Source: Rahnella sp. AA (GTDB lineage Bacteria; Pseudomonadota; Gammaproteobacteria; Enterobacterales; Enterobacteriaceae). Taken from it: a stretch of 64,000 nucleotides of DNA. This document shows, piece after piece, positions 21,203 through 31,605 of this stretch. A model generated the notes under the pieces. It worked only from the letters and a program-made list of their open reading frames with translations, did not search any database and was not told the origin of the DNA. Position 1 is the first letter of the stretch. Each line of letters begins with the position of its first letter. Made by a program: the position numbers and the translations under genes. The stretch covers positions 992,001-1,056,000 of the forward strand of contig NZ_PITQ01000001.1 in NCBI RefSeq assembly GCF_002834385.1. Reading direction: 5' to 3'.

Positions 21203-22257
21203 TGACTTACCTGCTGGGATGCGTTGTTTTGGTGTTCATGCTTACGCTCTGCGGCAATCGCATCGCGACGTTTCTGGTCTTCTTCTTCCCACGCTTCGTA
21301 AGCTACAACAATTCGTGCGACAACAGGATGACGGACAACGTCCTCACTGTGGAAAAAGTTAAAGCTCAGTTCTTCGACAGACGACAGCACTTCAATGGCG
21401 TGGCGCAGGCCTGATTTCTGATGGCGCGGCAAGTCGATTTGCGTCACGTCACCGGTAATCACCGCTTTGGAGTTAAAACCAATACGCGTCAGGAACATCT
21501 TCATCTGTTCGATGGAGGTGTTCTGGCTTTCATCGAGAATAATAAAGGCGTCATTGAGCGTACGACCGCGCATATACGCCAGCGGAGCCACTTCAATAAC
21601 GTTACGTTCAATCAGTTTCTCAACTTTCTCAAAGCCCAACATCTCGAACAGCGCGTCATACAGCGGGCGCAGATACGGGTCAACTTTCTGGCTGAGATCG
21701 CCCGGCAGGAAGCCCAGTTTTTCACCGGCTTCAACGGCAGGGCGCGTCAGCAGAATACGACGCACTTCCTGACGTTCCAGCGCATCAACGGCGGCAGCCA
21801 CGGCAAGATACGTTTTCCCCGTCCCGGCAGGGCCGATACCGAAAGTAATGTCGTGGTCCAGAATATTGGCGATGTACTGCGCCTGATTCGGTGTACGCGG
21901 TTTGACCATACCACGCTTAGTTTTAATGATGACCGCTTTGCCAAAATCAGGCACGCTTTCAGCCGTTTGCTCAAGCACGCGGCTTTCTTTAATTGCCAGA
22001 TGGATTTTTTCAGGGTCGATATCCTGAATCTCACCACGCAGCGGCGCGGTATCTACGTACAGGTCGCGCAGAATATCAGCGGCTGCCGCAACCGGCAGGC
22101 TCTTTCCAACAAGTTTAAATGCGTTATCACGACGGTTGATTTCAACGCCCAACCGGCGTTCCAGTTGTTTGATATTGTCATCAAACGGCCCGCACAGGCT
22201 CAGCAGGCGCTGATTGTCTTCGGGCTCCAGTAAAATCTCTTGTGTTACAACGTTCAA
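21199..22257 (-). CDS. ybeZ: PhoH-like ATPase YbeZ
   Basis: A P-loop NTPase that works with YbeY in RNA processing. Walker A is [11 protein letters not shown] and Walker B is [10 protein letters not shown]. The start is taken as TTG at 22257: AGAGGA lies five bases upstream, and [12 protein letters not shown] then aligns residue for residue with the E. coli start. An in-frame GTG six codons upstream is the alternative. The product has 352 residues with a charged C-terminal tail. Confidence 0.94.
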   Translation of the reverse strand: MNVVTQEILLEPEDNQRLLSLCGPFDDNIKQLERRLGVEINRRDNAFKLVGKSLPVAAAADILRDLYVDTAPLRGEIQDIDPEKIHLAIKESRVLEQTAESVPDFGKAVIIKTKRGMVKPRTPNQAQYIANILDHDITFGIGPAGTGKTYLAVAAAVDALERQEVRRILLTRPAVEAGEKLGFLPGDLSQKVDPYLRPLYDALFEMLGFEKVEKLIERNVIEVAPLAYMRGRTLNDAFIILDESQNTSIEQMKMFLTRIGFNSKAVITGDVTQIDLPRHQKSGLRHAIEVLSSVEELSFNFFHSEDVVRHPVVARIVVAYEAWEEEDQKRRDAIAAERKHEHQNNASQQVSQ

Positions 22258-22485
22258 ACTTATCCTCTGGGTCACTCTGGACCAGTTTACCCTTCATACT
22301 TCGGGGACGTTCTGTGAGACACGCGGCTGGAAAATGCTTTCAGCCGTCAACCATACCTGAGTTAATAATACATGCCCTTGGCAAAATATGCTGCGGCTTG
22401 CAGACAGTTACAGGGGCCATCAACCGAATATGCGGCCTTTGCTGGAAAATTAAACCCTTGAAGCCGGTACCGCGTCCGAATTTTC

Positions 22486-22513
22486 AAAAGAAACAGGACG
22501 CCGGAGCGCCCTG
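22486..22513 (-). terminator. Terminator after miaB
   Basis: A stem CAGGGCGC/GCGTCCTG (one G-U pair) followed on the minus strand by TTTCTTTT, about 30 bp after the miaB stop codon. Confidence 0.75.
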
Positions 22514-22543
22514 TGGGGTTTTGTTATTCTTTGCTTCAATGTT

Positions 22544-23968
22544 TTAGGGCTGATATATCCCAACGCCTGATTCATTCTCTTTGCGGGTACGCGCAATAAC
22601 AGATTCGGGTGATTCGTGCAGACGCAGCGCCATTTGCTCTTCTGTACGTACGACCACGCCGCGCAGGGAGTTGGCGTAGACATCGACAATTTCGACATCC
22701 ACGAATTTGCCAATCATGTCCGGCGTGCCTTCAAAATTGACCACGCGGTTGCATTCAGTACGTCCGGTCAGCTCCATAATGTCCTTACGGGATGTCCCTT
22801 CCACCAGAATCCGCTGAACGGTGCCCAGCGTGGCGCGGCTAAACCGCATCACCTGTTGTGTGATCCGGTCCTGTAACAGCGACAGACGCTGTTTCTTCTC
22901 GTCCATGCTCACGTCATCGACCATGTCGGCCGCCGGCGTTCCAGGGCGCGGAGAGTAGATAAAGCTGAAGCTGACGTCGTAATTGACCTGTGCAATCAAA
23001 TCCATAGTGCGTTCGAAATCATCATTGGATTCGCCTGGGAAGCCGATGATGAAGTCAGAACTGAAATGGATATCCGGACGCGCAGCACGCAGTTTACGGA
23101 TAGTCGATTTGTATTCCAGCACGGTGTGAGGGCGTTTCATCATGGTCAGAATGCGATCAGAACCGCTTTGAATAGGCAGATGCAGGAAGCTCACGACTTC
23201 AGGCGTGTCTTTATAGACCTCGATGATATCGTCGGTAAATTCTACCGGATGGCTGGTGGTAAAGCGGATGCGGTCAATACCGTCGATGGCCGCCACCAGA
23301 CGCAGTAATTCTGCAAACGTGCAGATGCCGCCGTCAAAAGAGTCGCCACGGTAGGCATTGACGTTTTGCCCCAGCAGATTAACTTCGCGCACGCCCTGGG
23401 CGGCAAGCTGAGCGACTTCGAACAGGACATCATCACACGGGCGGCTGACTTCTTCGCCGCGCGTGTAAGGCACCACGCAGAAGCTGCAATATTTGTTGCA
23501 GCCTTCCATGATGGAGACAAATGCGGTCGGGCCATCTGCGCGTGGCTCCGGCAGTCGGTCGAATTTTTCAATTTCCGGGAAGCTGATATCCACGACCGGG
23601 CTTTTGGTGCCACGAACGTGATTGACCATTTCTGGCAGACGATGCAGCGTTTGCGGGCCAAAGACAATATCGACGCAAGGCGCGCGTTTACGCAGTAGTT
23701 CACCTTCCTGCGAAGCCACACAACCGCCGACGCCGATGATGATATCCGGGTTTTTCTTCTTTAATAGTTTCCAGTGGCCGAGCAGGCTGAAAACTTTCTC
23801 CTGCGCTTTTTCCCTGATTGAACAGGTGTTCAGCAGCAGAATGTCTGCTTCTTCAGCGTTATCCGTCAGCTGGTAACCGTGGGTGCTGTCGAGAAGGTCG
23901 GCCATTTTGGATGAATCGTATTCATTCATCTGGCAGCCCCAGGTTTTTATGTGCAGTTTTTTAGTCAT
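22544..23968 (-). CDS. miaB: tRNA-2-methylthio-N6-dimethylallyladenosine synthase
   Basis: MiaB adds a methylthio group to i6A37 in tRNAs that read codons beginning with U. The 474-residue protein has the N-terminal MTTase domain with cluster cysteines ([25 protein letters not shown]), a radical SAM domain with [15 protein letters not shown], and a C-terminal TRAM domain. The ATG at 23968 gives the E. coli length exactly; an upstream in-frame start adds 18 residues without support. It diverges from ubiF. Confidence 0.97.
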   Translation of the reverse strand: MTKKLHIKTWGCQMNEYDSSKMADLLDSTHGYQLTDNAEEADILLLNTCSIREKAQEKVFSLLGHWKLLKKKNPDIIIGVGGCVASQEGELLRKRAPCVDIVFGPQTLHRLPEMVNHVRGTKSPVVDISFPEIEKFDRLPEPRADGPTAFVSIMEGCNKYCSFCVVPYTRGEEVSRPCDDVLFEVAQLAAQGVREVNLLGQNVNAYRGDSFDGGICTFAELLRLVAAIDGIDRIRFTTSHPVEFTDDIIEVYKDTPEVVSFLHLPIQSGSDRILTMMKRPHTVLEYKSTIRKLRAARPDIHFSSDFIIGFPGESNDDFERTMDLIAQVNYDVSFSFIYSPRPGTPAADMVDDVSMDEKKQRLSLLQDRITQQVMRFSRATLGTVQRILVEGTSRKDIMELTGRTECNRVVNFEGTPDMIGKFVDVEIVDVYANSLRGVVVRTEEQMALRLHESPESVIARTRKENESGVGIYQP

Positions 23969-24156
23969 CAGCGTGTCAGTACTCAATACGGGGAACGTTA
24001 GATCGGCAGTGCCGCAGTGCATAGCGTTGTTCAGGGGCGGTATTGTAAACCCTCACCTTAGCGCTGACCAGTGCGGGAAAGCAGCTTAGGCCCTGATGCT
24101 GACACAAAAATCCGGTACACTTCGCATAATGAACTGATATAGAAAGCTGGAATAAA

Positions 24157-25341
24157 ATGAATAATTCAGAGAAGTCATTTGATGCAGTGATTGTCGGTGG
24201 TGGGATGGTAGGCGCGGCGGCGGCTCTCGGGCTGGCACGGCAGGGGCTTCAGGTTGCGCTTATTGAAAATGAAAAACCGGCTGGGTTTGATGCATCTGCG
24301 TCAGCCGACCTGCGGATCTCCGCGATAGGTTGTGCCTCTGTGCGGTTTTTGCAGAAACTCGAGGCGTGGCCCGCTGTTGAAAAAATGCGCTCGGTGCCGT
24401 ATCGCCGTCTGGAAACCTGGGAAGTCGACGGTTCTGACGTGAAATTCGATGCGCAATCGCTCGGATTGCCGGAACTGGGATTCATGGTTGAAAACCGCGT
24501 GCTTCAGTTGGCGCTCTGGCAACAATTTGACGCCTTTCCGAATCTGATCCGTTTTTGCCCGGCGAAGCTGCGTCACCTTCTGCAACATGATGATAAAACC
24601 TGGTCACTTCAGCTGACGACCGGCGAACTGCTGCGCACAAATCTGGTCGTCGCAGCCGACGGCGCGAACTCTCTGGTACGCCAGCTGGCGGGTATTGGCG
24701 TTGATGGTTGGGAATATCGCCAGCACTGCATGCTGATTAACGTTGAAACTGAAACGCCGGATCAGGATGTCACCTGGCAGCAGTTTTTCCCTTCCGGCCC
24801 GCGTGCGTTCCTGCCGTTGTTTGGCAATCAGGCGTCGCTGGTGTGGTATGACAGCCCGCAGCGCATCCGTTATCTGAAAACGCTGAACATGAAACAGCTG
24901 ACGGCGGAGGTTATGCAGGCCTTCCCACCACGCCTTGGAAAAATCAATGCAATAGCAGCAGGCGCGTTCCCGCTGGTTCGCCGCCATGCGCAGCGTTATG
25001 TCCTGCCGGGGCTGGCGCTGGTGGGCGATGCGGCGCATACGATCAATCCGCTGGCCGGGCAGGGCGTGAATCTGGGGTATCGCGACGTAGAGGCGTTGCT
25101 TTCAGTACTGGAAAAAGCCCGTGACCACGATGAAGCGTGGAGCAGCGAGAGCGTGCTGCTACGCTATCAGCGTCAGCGTCGCCTGGATAATCTGCTGATG
25201 CAAAGCGGTATGGATTTGTTCTACACCGCGTTCAGTAACGATCTGGCGCCTGTCAAAGTATTGAGAAATCTGGCTCTCATGACGGCACAGCGTGCAGGCG
25301 CACTGAAAACCAAAGCGCTGAAATATGCATTAGGAATTTAA
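24157..25341 (+). CDS. ubiF: 3-demethoxyubiquinol 3-hydroxylase UbiF
   Basis: UbiF hydroxylates the C6 position of the ubiquinone ring, a late step of ubiquinone synthesis. The 394-residue flavin monooxygenase has the FAD dinucleotide-binding motif at the N-terminus (DAVIVGGGMVGAAAALGL), a middle DG-type motif (VVAADGANSLVRQ) and the ribityl-binding GDAAHTINPLAGQGVNLGY. Position between miaB and the tRNA array matches E. coli. Confidence 0.95.
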   Translation: MNNSEKSFDAVIVGGGMVGAAAALGLARQGLQVALIENEKPAGFDASASADLRISAIGCASVRFLQKLEAWPAVEKMRSVPYRRLETWEVDGSDVKFDAQSLGLPELGFMVENRVLQLALWQQFDAFPNLIRFCPAKLRHLLQHDDKTWSLQLTTGELLRTNLVVAADGANSLVRQLAGIGVDGWEYRQHCMLINVETETPDQDVTWQQFFPSGPRAFLPLFGNQASLVWYDSPQRIRYLKTLNMKQLTAEVMQAFPPRLGKINAIAAGAFPLVRRHAQRYVLPGLALVGDAAHTINPLAGQGVNLGYRDVEALLSVLEKARDHDEAWSSESVLLRYQRQRRLDNLLMQSGMDLFYTAFSNDLAPVKVLRNLALMTAQRAGALKTKALKYALGI

Positions 25342-25414
25342 TGAAGTGAGAGCAGGGCAGGCCGGACGAATGTCGGTTTGCCCTTGTTTGAGTCTGACTC
25401 AACCGACAGATAGC

Positions 25415-25442
25415 AAAAAGCCCGCACGAGGCGGGCTTTCTT
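25415..25442. terminator. Bidirectional terminator between ubiF and the tRNA array
   Basis: AAAGCCCGC-ACGA-GGCGGGCTTTCTT on the plus strand; on the minus strand the same stem is followed by TTTTTG. It can end both ubiF and the convergent tRNA operon. Confidence 0.9.
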
Positions 25443-25446
25443 AATG

Positions 25447-25521
25447 TGGCTGGGGTGCCAGGATTCGAACCTGGGTATGCTGGTATCAGAAACCAGAGCC
25501 TTACCGCTTGGCGACACCCCA
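25447..25521 (-). tRNA. glnV: tRNA-Gln (anticodon CUG)
   Basis: 75 bases including the encoded CCA. The minus-strand anticodon loop reads TTCTGAT, giving CUG for CAG codons. The T arm GGTTCGAATCC and acceptor TGGGGTG/CACCCCA pair correctly. It is the last gene of the array; E. coli has two CUG copies here. Confidence 0.95.
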
Positions 25522-25565
25522 ATTTTAAAACTCACTACCTTTTGAGCAGTGCACTGCAAGTAAAA

Positions 25566-25642
25566 TGGTGGCTACGACGGGATTTGAACCTGTGACCCCA
25601 TCATTATGAGTGATGTGCTCTAACCAGCTGAGCTACGTAGCC
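25566..25642 (-). tRNA. metU: Elongator tRNA-Met (anticodon CAU)
   Basis: 77 bases with encoded CCA. Anticodon loop CTCATAA gives CAU; acceptor GGCTACG pairs with CGTAGCC as in E. coli metT/metU. Nearly identical to the copy at 26066-26142, differing in the D arm and T loop. Confidence 0.95.
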
Positions 25643-25734
25643 AAATTCTACTGACTTACTTCAAAACTTCAAGCACTAATTTAACTAACTTAATAATAAA
25701 TTTCAAGTGCTTACCAATTATACAGAAAGAAGTA

Positions 25735-25809
25735 TGGCTGGGGTACCTGGATTCGAACCAGGGTATGCTGGTATCAAAAACCAGTGCCTTACCGCTTGGC
25801 GATACCCCA
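25735..25809 (-). tRNA. glnW: tRNA-Gln (anticodon UUG)
   Basis: 75 bases with encoded CCA. Anticodon loop TTTTGAT gives UUG for CAA codons. Near-duplicate of the next tRNA upstream, differing by a compensating pair in the T stem. Confidence 0.95.
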
Positions 25810-25874
25810 ACAGTACAACTTCTTCAAATTGGTTTTTTCTCACATTCACACCAGAGATGCGAAGGGTAAGAAAA

Positions 25875-25949
25875 TGGCTGGGGTACCAGGATTCGAACCT
25901 GGGAATGCTGGTATCAAAAACCAGTGCCTTACCGCTTGGCGATACCCCA
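25875..25949 (-). tRNA. glnU: tRNA-Gln (anticodon UUG)
   Basis: 75 bases with encoded CCA; same anticodon loop TTTTGAT as the neighbour. Order in the array corresponds to E. coli glnU. Confidence 0.95.
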
Positions 25950-25972
25950 ACTGTGCTGCCGACTCGATGAAA

Positions 25973-26057
25973 TGGTGCGGGAGGCGAGACTTGAACTCGC
26001 ACACCTTGCGGCGCTAGAACCTAAATCTAGTGCGTCTACCAATTTCGCCACTCCCGC
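25973..26057 (-). tRNA. leuW: tRNA-Leu (anticodon UAG)
   Basis: 85 bases with encoded CCA and a long variable arm, as expected for a class II tRNA. Anticodon loop read on the minus strand is ATTTAGGT with UAG, decoding CUA. Acceptor GCGGGAG pairs with CTCCCGC. Confidence 0.95.
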
Positions 26058-26065
26058 AAAAAAGA

Positions 26066-26142
26066 TGGTGGCTACGACGGGATTCGAACCTGTGACCCCA
26101 TCATTATGAGTGATGTGCTCTAACCAACTGAGCTACGTAGCC
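26066..26142 (-). tRNA. metT: Elongator tRNA-Met (anticodon CAU)
   Basis: 77 bases with encoded CCA; first gene of the array in the direction of transcription. Same anticodon and acceptor as the copy at 25566-25642. Confidence 0.95.
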
Positions 26143-26314
26143 ATCTTTTTTCGCGCTACCTTCATCGGCGTTGCGGGGCGCATTATGCGTATATGACCGT
26201 TTTGCGTCAACACCTTTTTTGGAGAAAAAGGCGTGAGAGCGTCCATTTGTCTGGCTTATAACCACTCTGGTGATTAATTGGGCAAAAGACATTATTTTTA
26301 CTGGCTTTACCCAT

Positions 26315-26340
26315 AAAAAAACGGGCCTGAAAAGGCCCGC
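26315..26340 (-). terminator. Terminator after asnB
   Basis: CGGGCCT-TTTC-AGGCCCG on the minus strand, followed by TTTTTTT, 29 bp after the asnB stop. Confidence 0.9.
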
Positions 26341-26369
26341 TTGCTTCATGAAGAATAACCGGTAAAGGC

Positions 26370-28034
26370 TTATTTATACGCTGACTGGTGAACGCCAACC
26401 GCACGGCCAGAAGGGTCATCCATGTTTTTGAATGCTTCATCCCATTCGATGGCTTTCGCTGAAGAACAGGCCACTGACGGACCGCCAGGAACACATTCTG
26501 CCGCGCTTGGAACCGGGAACAGTTCTTCGAAAATGGTGCGGTACAGGTAGCCTTCTTTAGACGTCGGCGTGTTGTACGGGAAACGGAAATGCGCAGTTTC
26601 GAGCTGTTGATCGGTAATCTGCTGAGACGCGACTTCTTTTAACGTATCGATCCAGCTGTAGCCCACGCCGTCAGAGAACTGTTCTTTCTGGCGCCATGCA
26701 ACGCTGTGTGGCAGATAAGATTCAAAACATTCGCGCAGGATATGTTTTTCCATTTTGCCGTTGCCGCACATTTTGTCTTTCGGGTTGATGCGCATTGCGA
26801 CGTCGAGGAATTTTTTATCCAGGAACGGTACGCGGGCTTCAACACCCCAGGCGGACATGGCTTTGTTGGCACGGGCACAGTCATACATGTGCAGGGCCAG
26901 CAATTTACGCACGGTTTCTTCGTGGAATTCTTTCGCGTTCGGCGCTTTATGGAAGTACAGGTAACCACCCAGCACTTCGTCGGCACCTTCGCCGGACAAC
27001 ACCATTTTAATGCCCATCGCTTTGATCTTGCGGGACATCAGATACATTGGCGTTGACGCACGAATGGTGGTTACGTCGTAAGTTTCGATGTGATAAATCA
27101 CGTCACGGATGGCATCCAGACCTTCCTGCACGGTGAAGTGAATTTCATGGTGCACGGTGCCTAAATGGTTTGCGACTTCCTGAGCAGCGCGTAAATCCGG
27201 GGAGCCTTCCAGACCGACCGCGAAGGAGTGCAACTGTGGCCACCAGGCTTCACTCTGATCTTTATCTTCAATACGGCGACCGGCAAATTTCTTGGTAATC
27301 GCTGAAATTACGGAAGAATCCAGACCACCGGACAGCAGCACGCCGTAAGGCACGTCAGACATCAAATGGCTTTTCACTGATTCTTCCAACGCGTCTTTCA
27401 GTGCCGCAGCGTCAGTAACGTTGTCTTTGACGTTTTCGAAATCGAACCAGTCACGCTGGTAATATTCACGGATTTCGCCGTCCTGGCTCCACAGATAGCT
27501 GCCCGCCGGGAATTCTTTGATGGTGCGGCAAACCGGCACCAGCGCTTTCATTTCAGACGCCACGTACATGTTGCCGTGTTCGTCATAACCCATGTAAAGC
27601 GGGATGATGCCCAGGTGGTCGCGGCCAATCAGGTACGCGTCTTTTTCTGTGTCATACAGAATGAAGGCGAACATGCCTTGCAACTCATCGAGGAAATCAG
27701 GGCCTTTTTCCTGGTACAGCGCCAGAATGACTTCACAGTCAGACGCGGTTTGGAACTCATACTTGTCGCCCAATTCAGCGCGCAGAGCCTGATGGTTGTA
27801 GATTTCGCCGTTTACAGCCAGAACGTGGGTATGTGCTGCGTTGTACAAAGGCTGTGCGCCGTTGTTCACGTCGACAATCGACAGACGCTCATGGCACAGA
27901 ATCGCTTTGTCGCTGGCGAACACGCCGGACCAGTCAGGCCCGCGGTGACGCATCAGGCGCGAGAGTTCCAGCGCTTTTTTGCGCAGCTCGACGGAGTCAG
28001 TTTTGATATCGAGCACACCGAAAATTGAACACAT
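26370..28034 (-). CDS. asnB: Asparagine synthetase B (glutamine-hydrolysing)
   Basis: AsnB makes asparagine from aspartate, ATP and glutamine. The 554-residue length equals E. coli AsnB. The start MCSIFG exposes the catalytic Cys as residue 1 of the mature glutaminase domain after Met removal; NGEIYNH and the RHRGPDWSG segment are glutaminase motifs. The synthetase domain has the ATP-binding loop LLSGGLDSSVISA near residue 235. It is a single-gene unit. Confidence 0.97.
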   Translation of the reverse strand: MCSIFGVLDIKTDSVELRKKALELSRLMRHRGPDWSGVFASDKAILCHERLSIVDVNNGAQPLYNAAHTHVLAVNGEIYNHQALRAELGDKYEFQTASDCEVILALYQEKGPDFLDELQGMFAFILYDTEKDAYLIGRDHLGIIPLYMGYDEHGNMYVASEMKALVPVCRTIKEFPAGSYLWSQDGEIREYYQRDWFDFENVKDNVTDAAALKDALEESVKSHLMSDVPYGVLLSGGLDSSVISAITKKFAGRRIEDKDQSEAWWPQLHSFAVGLEGSPDLRAAQEVANHLGTVHHEIHFTVQEGLDAIRDVIYHIETYDVTTIRASTPMYLMSRKIKAMGIKMVLSGEGADEVLGGYLYFHKAPNAKEFHEETVRKLLALHMYDCARANKAMSAWGVEARVPFLDKKFLDVAMRINPKDKMCGNGKMEKHILRECFESYLPHSVAWRQKEQFSDGVGYSWIDTLKEVASQQITDQQLETAHFRFPYNTPTSKEGYLYRTIFEELFPVPSAAECVPGGPSVACSSAKAIEWDEAFKNMDDPSGRAVGVHQSAYK

Positions 28035-28337
28035 ATTTCTATCTCCCTAACGACGTTTCTCTGGCTGTCATTTTTATGTTTGCGAATGAGGATCAACGTT
28101 GCCGTTCTTTCAGTTTTAGTCAGGCTTTGTTGCGTTGCTGACTATGAAAATGCGTCAAAACCCCTGTGTTGTGCAAGCGGTTTAACGCTCTTCTGATAAA
28201 TAGTGTGTTGGTGAGGCTGGTTTGTTAGCGGATGTTCAATTTAATGGCTTTTTCGTTGATGGATTATCAATTTAATGCCGAAAAATTGGTGGGAATTCAA
28301 AAAAACAAAAAAACGGATAAAAATCAGTCAGCAAGGT
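28035..28337. promoter_or_regulatory. Upstream region of asnB
   Basis: A 303-bp AT-rich stretch that must hold the asnB promoter on the minus strand. No open reading frame or clear operator is seen in it. Confidence 0.4.
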
Positions 28338-28372
28338 AAAAAAAAACGAGCCTGAATGCAGATTCAGACTCG
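28338..28372 (-). terminator. Terminator of the nagBACD operon
   Basis: CGAGTCTGAA-N6-TTCAGGCTCG (one G-U pair) followed by nine T on the minus strand, 24 bp after the nagD stop. Confidence 0.9.
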
Positions 28373-28396
28373 TTTTCACAGGCTTACCCGACGCGG

Positions 28397-29149
28397 TCAG
28401 ATGATATCGATATCCGCGACTGAAGGATAAATCCAGGTCGGGCGGAAAGGCATTCCTTCAATATCGTTCAGTGAAGAAACACCGCTCAGCACCAGGATCG
28501 TTTCCAGACCCGCCTGAAAACCGGCCAGAATGTCAGTTCGCAGGTTATCGCCAACGATGACCGTACCTTCTGAATGTGCCTGCATTTTATTCAGGGCAGA
28601 ACGGATAATCCACGGGCTCGGTTTGCCGACATAAAACGGCTTACGTCCGGTGATTTTCTCAATCGGCGCGCATAACGCGCCGCAGGCAGGAACGAAACCG
28701 TGGCCGTGATTGTCCGGGTTTGTCGCAATAAAACGCGCACCGTTCGCCACGAAATAGGCCGCTTTATGGATCATGTCCCAGTTGTACGAACGCGTTTCGC
28801 CGACGATCACAAAATCAGGGTTGATATCTGTGATGGTAAAACCCGCTTTATACAGTTCGTGGATCAGAGCGCCTTCGCCAACGACGTAAGCTTTTTTGCC
28901 TTCCTGACGTTTCAGGAAATCAGCCGTCGCCATCGCGGACGTGAAGAACGCGCTTTCCGGCACTTCAAGACCGGCAGCGCTGAAGCGGTTTGCCAGATCC
29001 TGAGCGGTTTGGGAAGGGTAGTTGGTGAGAATGACCAGAGGCATTCCCTGTTCCTGAATTCGGGCCAGAAAGCGATCGGCGCCGGGTACAGCTGTGTTGT
29101 CGTGCAACAGCACGCCATCAATGTCACAGATTACATTCTTTATTGTCAT
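28397..29149 (-). CDS. nagD: Ribonucleotide monophosphatase NagD (HAD family)
   Basis: A HAD-superfamily phosphatase with activity on UMP and other nucleoside monophosphates in E. coli; its link to amino-sugar breakdown is by operon only. The 250-residue protein has motif I (CDIDGVLLHD), the cap domain, and motif III/IV (GKPSPWII, IVGDNLRTDILAG). The ATG at 29149 matches the E. coli start; five upstream codons in frame are not conserved. Confidence 0.95.
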   Translation of the reverse strand: MTIKNVICDIDGVLLHDNTAVPGADRFLARIQEQGMPLVILTNYPSQTAQDLANRFSAAGLEVPESAFFTSAMATADFLKRQEGKKAYVVGEGALIHELYKAGFTITDINPDFVIVGETRSYNWDMIHKAAYFVANGARFIATNPDNHGHGFVPACGALCAPIEKITGRKPFYVGKPSPWIIRSALNKMQAHSEGTVIVGDNLRTDILAGFQAGLETILVLSGVSSLNDIEGMPFRPTWIYPSVADIDII

Positions 29150-29206
29150 GATTTCCAAACCCACATTTTCAGCCCCATTCCTGGCAGCCCTCTACTATAG
29201 CACGTC

Positions 29207-30430
29207 TTAATTTTCCATCAGACGCTGCAACAGAACGCCATTCAGCATAGCCCGTTTGACCAGCGCAAACGCACCAATCGCGGACTGATGGTTAAGCGCG
29301 GAAGTCACAACCGGCAAATTGCGGCGGAAATCTTTCAAAACCTGAGCATTAATGCAATTTTGGATAGCCGGCAGCAGGACTTTATCCGCTTCAGTAATTT
29401 CACCGGCAATCACCACTTTTTGCGGATTAAACAGGTTGATAGCGATGGAAACGCCTTTGCCAAGCTGACGGCCCACGTGTTCAATCACTTCGGTAGCCAG
29501 CGCATCATGGCGGTTGGCGGCTTTACAGATCGCGGAAATTGAGCAGTCGTTAAGGCTGAGTTTGCTGGCGTAACCCTGCGTGAGCAGATGGCGTACACGG
29601 TTTTCGATGGCGGCATTCGCAGCGACCGTTTCCAGACAGCCGAAGTTGCCGCAATGGCACCGTTCGCCCAGCGGGTCGATCTGAATATGGCCGATTTCGC
29701 CTACGTTGCCGTTGCTGCCGAGGAAAATCTGCCCGTTAACGATAATTCCTGCGCCGGTTCCCCGGTGCAGACGAACCAAAATGGAGTCCTGGCAGTCGCG
29801 GGTTGCTCCAAAATAGTGCTCGGCCAGTGCCAGGCTGCGGATATCGTGGCCGACAAAACTGGTGACTTTGAATCTGGCTTCCAGTGCATCGACTAATTTC
29901 CACGCGCCGACGCTGATATGCGGCATGTAGCGGACGATGCCTTTATTCGGATCGACGAGGCCTGGCAGGATCACGGAAATGGCTATCAGCTCGCGAATTT
30001 TGCGCTGATTCAGTTCGATAAATTGCGCGATCGACTCAAATAAGGCGTTCTCGAGCGTTTCCTGTGTACGTTCTGGCAGGGAATAATGCTGTTCGGCCAG
30101 TGATTTGGCACTGAGATCGTAGAGCGTGATGGTCGCGTCATGGCGACCAAGACGAACGGCGATGGTATGAAAAGGACGGGTTTCGGTGATGATTGAAATA
30201 GCGCGGCGTCCCCCGGTGGAAGCCTGCTGATCCACTTCTTTTATCAGCCCGCGCTCGAGTAACTGTCGGGTAATTTTGGTGACACTGGCGGGCGCTAACT
30301 GGCTCATGTCGGCGATTTGAATGCGCGAAATGGGCCCTTGTTGGTCAATCAGGCGGTAAACCGCCGCGCCGTTTAACTGCTTAACCAGATCAACGTTGCC
30401 GATTTGTGCCTGCTGTCCGCCAGTTGTCAT
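29207..30430 (-). CDS. nagC: N-acetylglucosamine repressor NagC (ROK family)
   Basis: NagC represses nagE and nagBACD and is released by GlcNAc-6-phosphate. The 407-residue protein has an N-terminal helix-turn-helix (ISRIQIADMSQLAPASVTKITRQLLERGL, residues about 35-65) and a ROK domain with the zinc-binding CHCGNFGC motif. The ATG at 30430 matches the E. coli start with one extra residue or so; a TTG just before is not needed. It lies 20 bp after nagA. Confidence 0.96.
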   Translation of the reverse strand: MTTGGQQAQIGNVDLVKQLNGAAVYRLIDQQGPISRIQIADMSQLAPASVTKITRQLLERGLIKEVDQQASTGGRRAISIITETRPFHTIAVRLGRHDATITLYDLSAKSLAEQHYSLPERTQETLENALFESIAQFIELNQRKIRELIAISVILPGLVDPNKGIVRYMPHISVGAWKLVDALEARFKVTSFVGHDIRSLALAEHYFGATRDCQDSILVRLHRGTGAGIIVNGQIFLGSNGNVGEIGHIQIDPLGERCHCGNFGCLETVAANAAIENRVRHLLTQGYASKLSLNDCSISAICKAANRHDALATEVIEHVGRQLGKGVSIAINLFNPQKVVIAGEITEADKVLLPAIQNCINAQVLKDFRRNLPVVTSALNHQSAIGAFALVKRAMLNGVLLQRLMEN

Positions 30431-30450
30431 CAATGCTGTTATCCGCTCAA

Positions 30451-31590
30451 TTAAACTTCGTCACCATTAACGATAGTTTTTGTGATTTTAAAATCATGAG
30501 TGAACGCGGTGAGGTTGGCGACTTTGCCTGCTTCAATGCTGCCCAGCTGGCCGTCGAGGCCAATCGCGCGGGCCGGATAAAGCGATGCCATACGCAACGT
30601 TTCATCCAGTGCAATGCCGACATGTTCGACGCTGTTTTGAACTGCTTCAATCATGGTCAGCGCAGAGCCGCTCAGTGTTCCGTTTTCGTCCACACAGAGT
30701 CCGTCACGGTAGTATATTGTTTTACCGGCAAAAATGAACTCATCAATATTTGCACCCGCTGGCGCAGTGGCGTCGGTGACCAGTACCAGTTTCTCGCCTT
30801 TGAGCTTTTTCGCGTTGCGAATATTGGCGTAATCGACGTGCAAACCGTCCGCAATCACACCGGTATACACTTCCGGTGTATCGAAAATTGCACCAATCAG
30901 GCCAGGCTGACGACCTGTAATCGCCGGCATTGCATTATAAAGGTGCGTTGCGAAGCTGATACCGGCCGCAAAACCGGCGCGGGCTTCAGCATATGTCGAA
31001 TTAGAGTGGCCGGCGGAAATAACAATACCGGCAGCGCGCAACTGGCGGATATAGCGGGCATCAACCTGTTCCGGCGCAAGCGTCAGTTGAGTGATCACAT
31101 CGGCATTTTCACACAGAAAATCAATCATCGCGCTGTCAGGCTTGCGGATAAAGGCCGGATTGTGAGTGCCTTTTTTCAACGGGCTCAGATACGGGCCTTC
31201 AAGATGCAGACCCAGCGCCTGATTCGGATATTTTTCCAGATACGTGCGCATTACGCTGACGCCGTGCTTCATGTAGTCATCGCTACAGGTGATCAGCGTA
31301 GGTAAAAAACTGGTACAGCCGGATTTTTCGTTGGCTTTCTGCATGATTTCTAACGTTTCTACGGAAATCGCTTCCAGTGAATCGTTGAACTGCACGCCGC
31401 CACAACCATTAAGTTGCAGGTCGATAAATCCGGGGGCAAGAATGGCACCGTCCAGATCGCGGGTTTCCACATTGTCCGGCAGCTCGCTGACCGCGCAGAC
31501 ACGTTCGATTTTGCCATCGGCAATCACGACCGCATGGTTATCCAGAACGTCGTGGCCGGTATATACCCGGCCGTTAATCAAAGCGTACAT
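30451..31590 (-). CDS. nagA: N-acetylglucosamine-6-phosphate deacetylase
   Basis: NagA removes the acetyl group from GlcNAc-6-P to give glucosamine-6-P. The 379-residue amidohydrolase starts [12 protein letters not shown], and has the metal and catalytic residues of the family in [21 protein letters not shown] and LVTDATAP. Two ATG codons are adjacent (31593 and 31590); the second has better spacing from AAGGGGG and equals the E. coli start. An ERIC element separates it from nagB. Confidence 0.96.
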   Translation of the reverse strand: MYALINGRVYTGHDVLDNHAVVIADGKIERVCAVSELPDNVETRDLDGAILAPGFIDLQLNGCGGVQFNDSLEAISVETLEIMQKANEKSGCTSFLPTLITCSDDYMKHGVSVMRTYLEKYPNQALGLHLEGPYLSPLKKGTHNPAFIRKPDSAMIDFLCENADVITQLTLAPEQVDARYIRQLRAAGIVISAGHSNSTYAEARAGFAAGISFATHLYNAMPAITGRQPGLIGAIFDTPEVYTGVIADGLHVDYANIRNAKKLKGEKLVLVTDATAPAGANIDEFIFAGKTIYYRDGLCVDENGTLSGSALTMIEAVQNSVEHVGIALDETLRMASLYPARAIGLDGQLGSIEAGKVANLTAFTHDFKITKTIVNGDEV

Positions 31591-31605
31591 CATGCCCCCT
31601 TGTTC

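Noticed and set aside
21421-22233. Plus-strand open frame opposite ybeZ
   Set aside because: Shadow of ybeZ; composition is that of reversed codons and no domain is recognisable.
25447-26142. Regularly spaced near-identical repeats resembling a CRISPR array
   Set aside because: The repeats are tRNA genes (three Gln, two Met, one Leu) with correct folds and encoded CCA ends.
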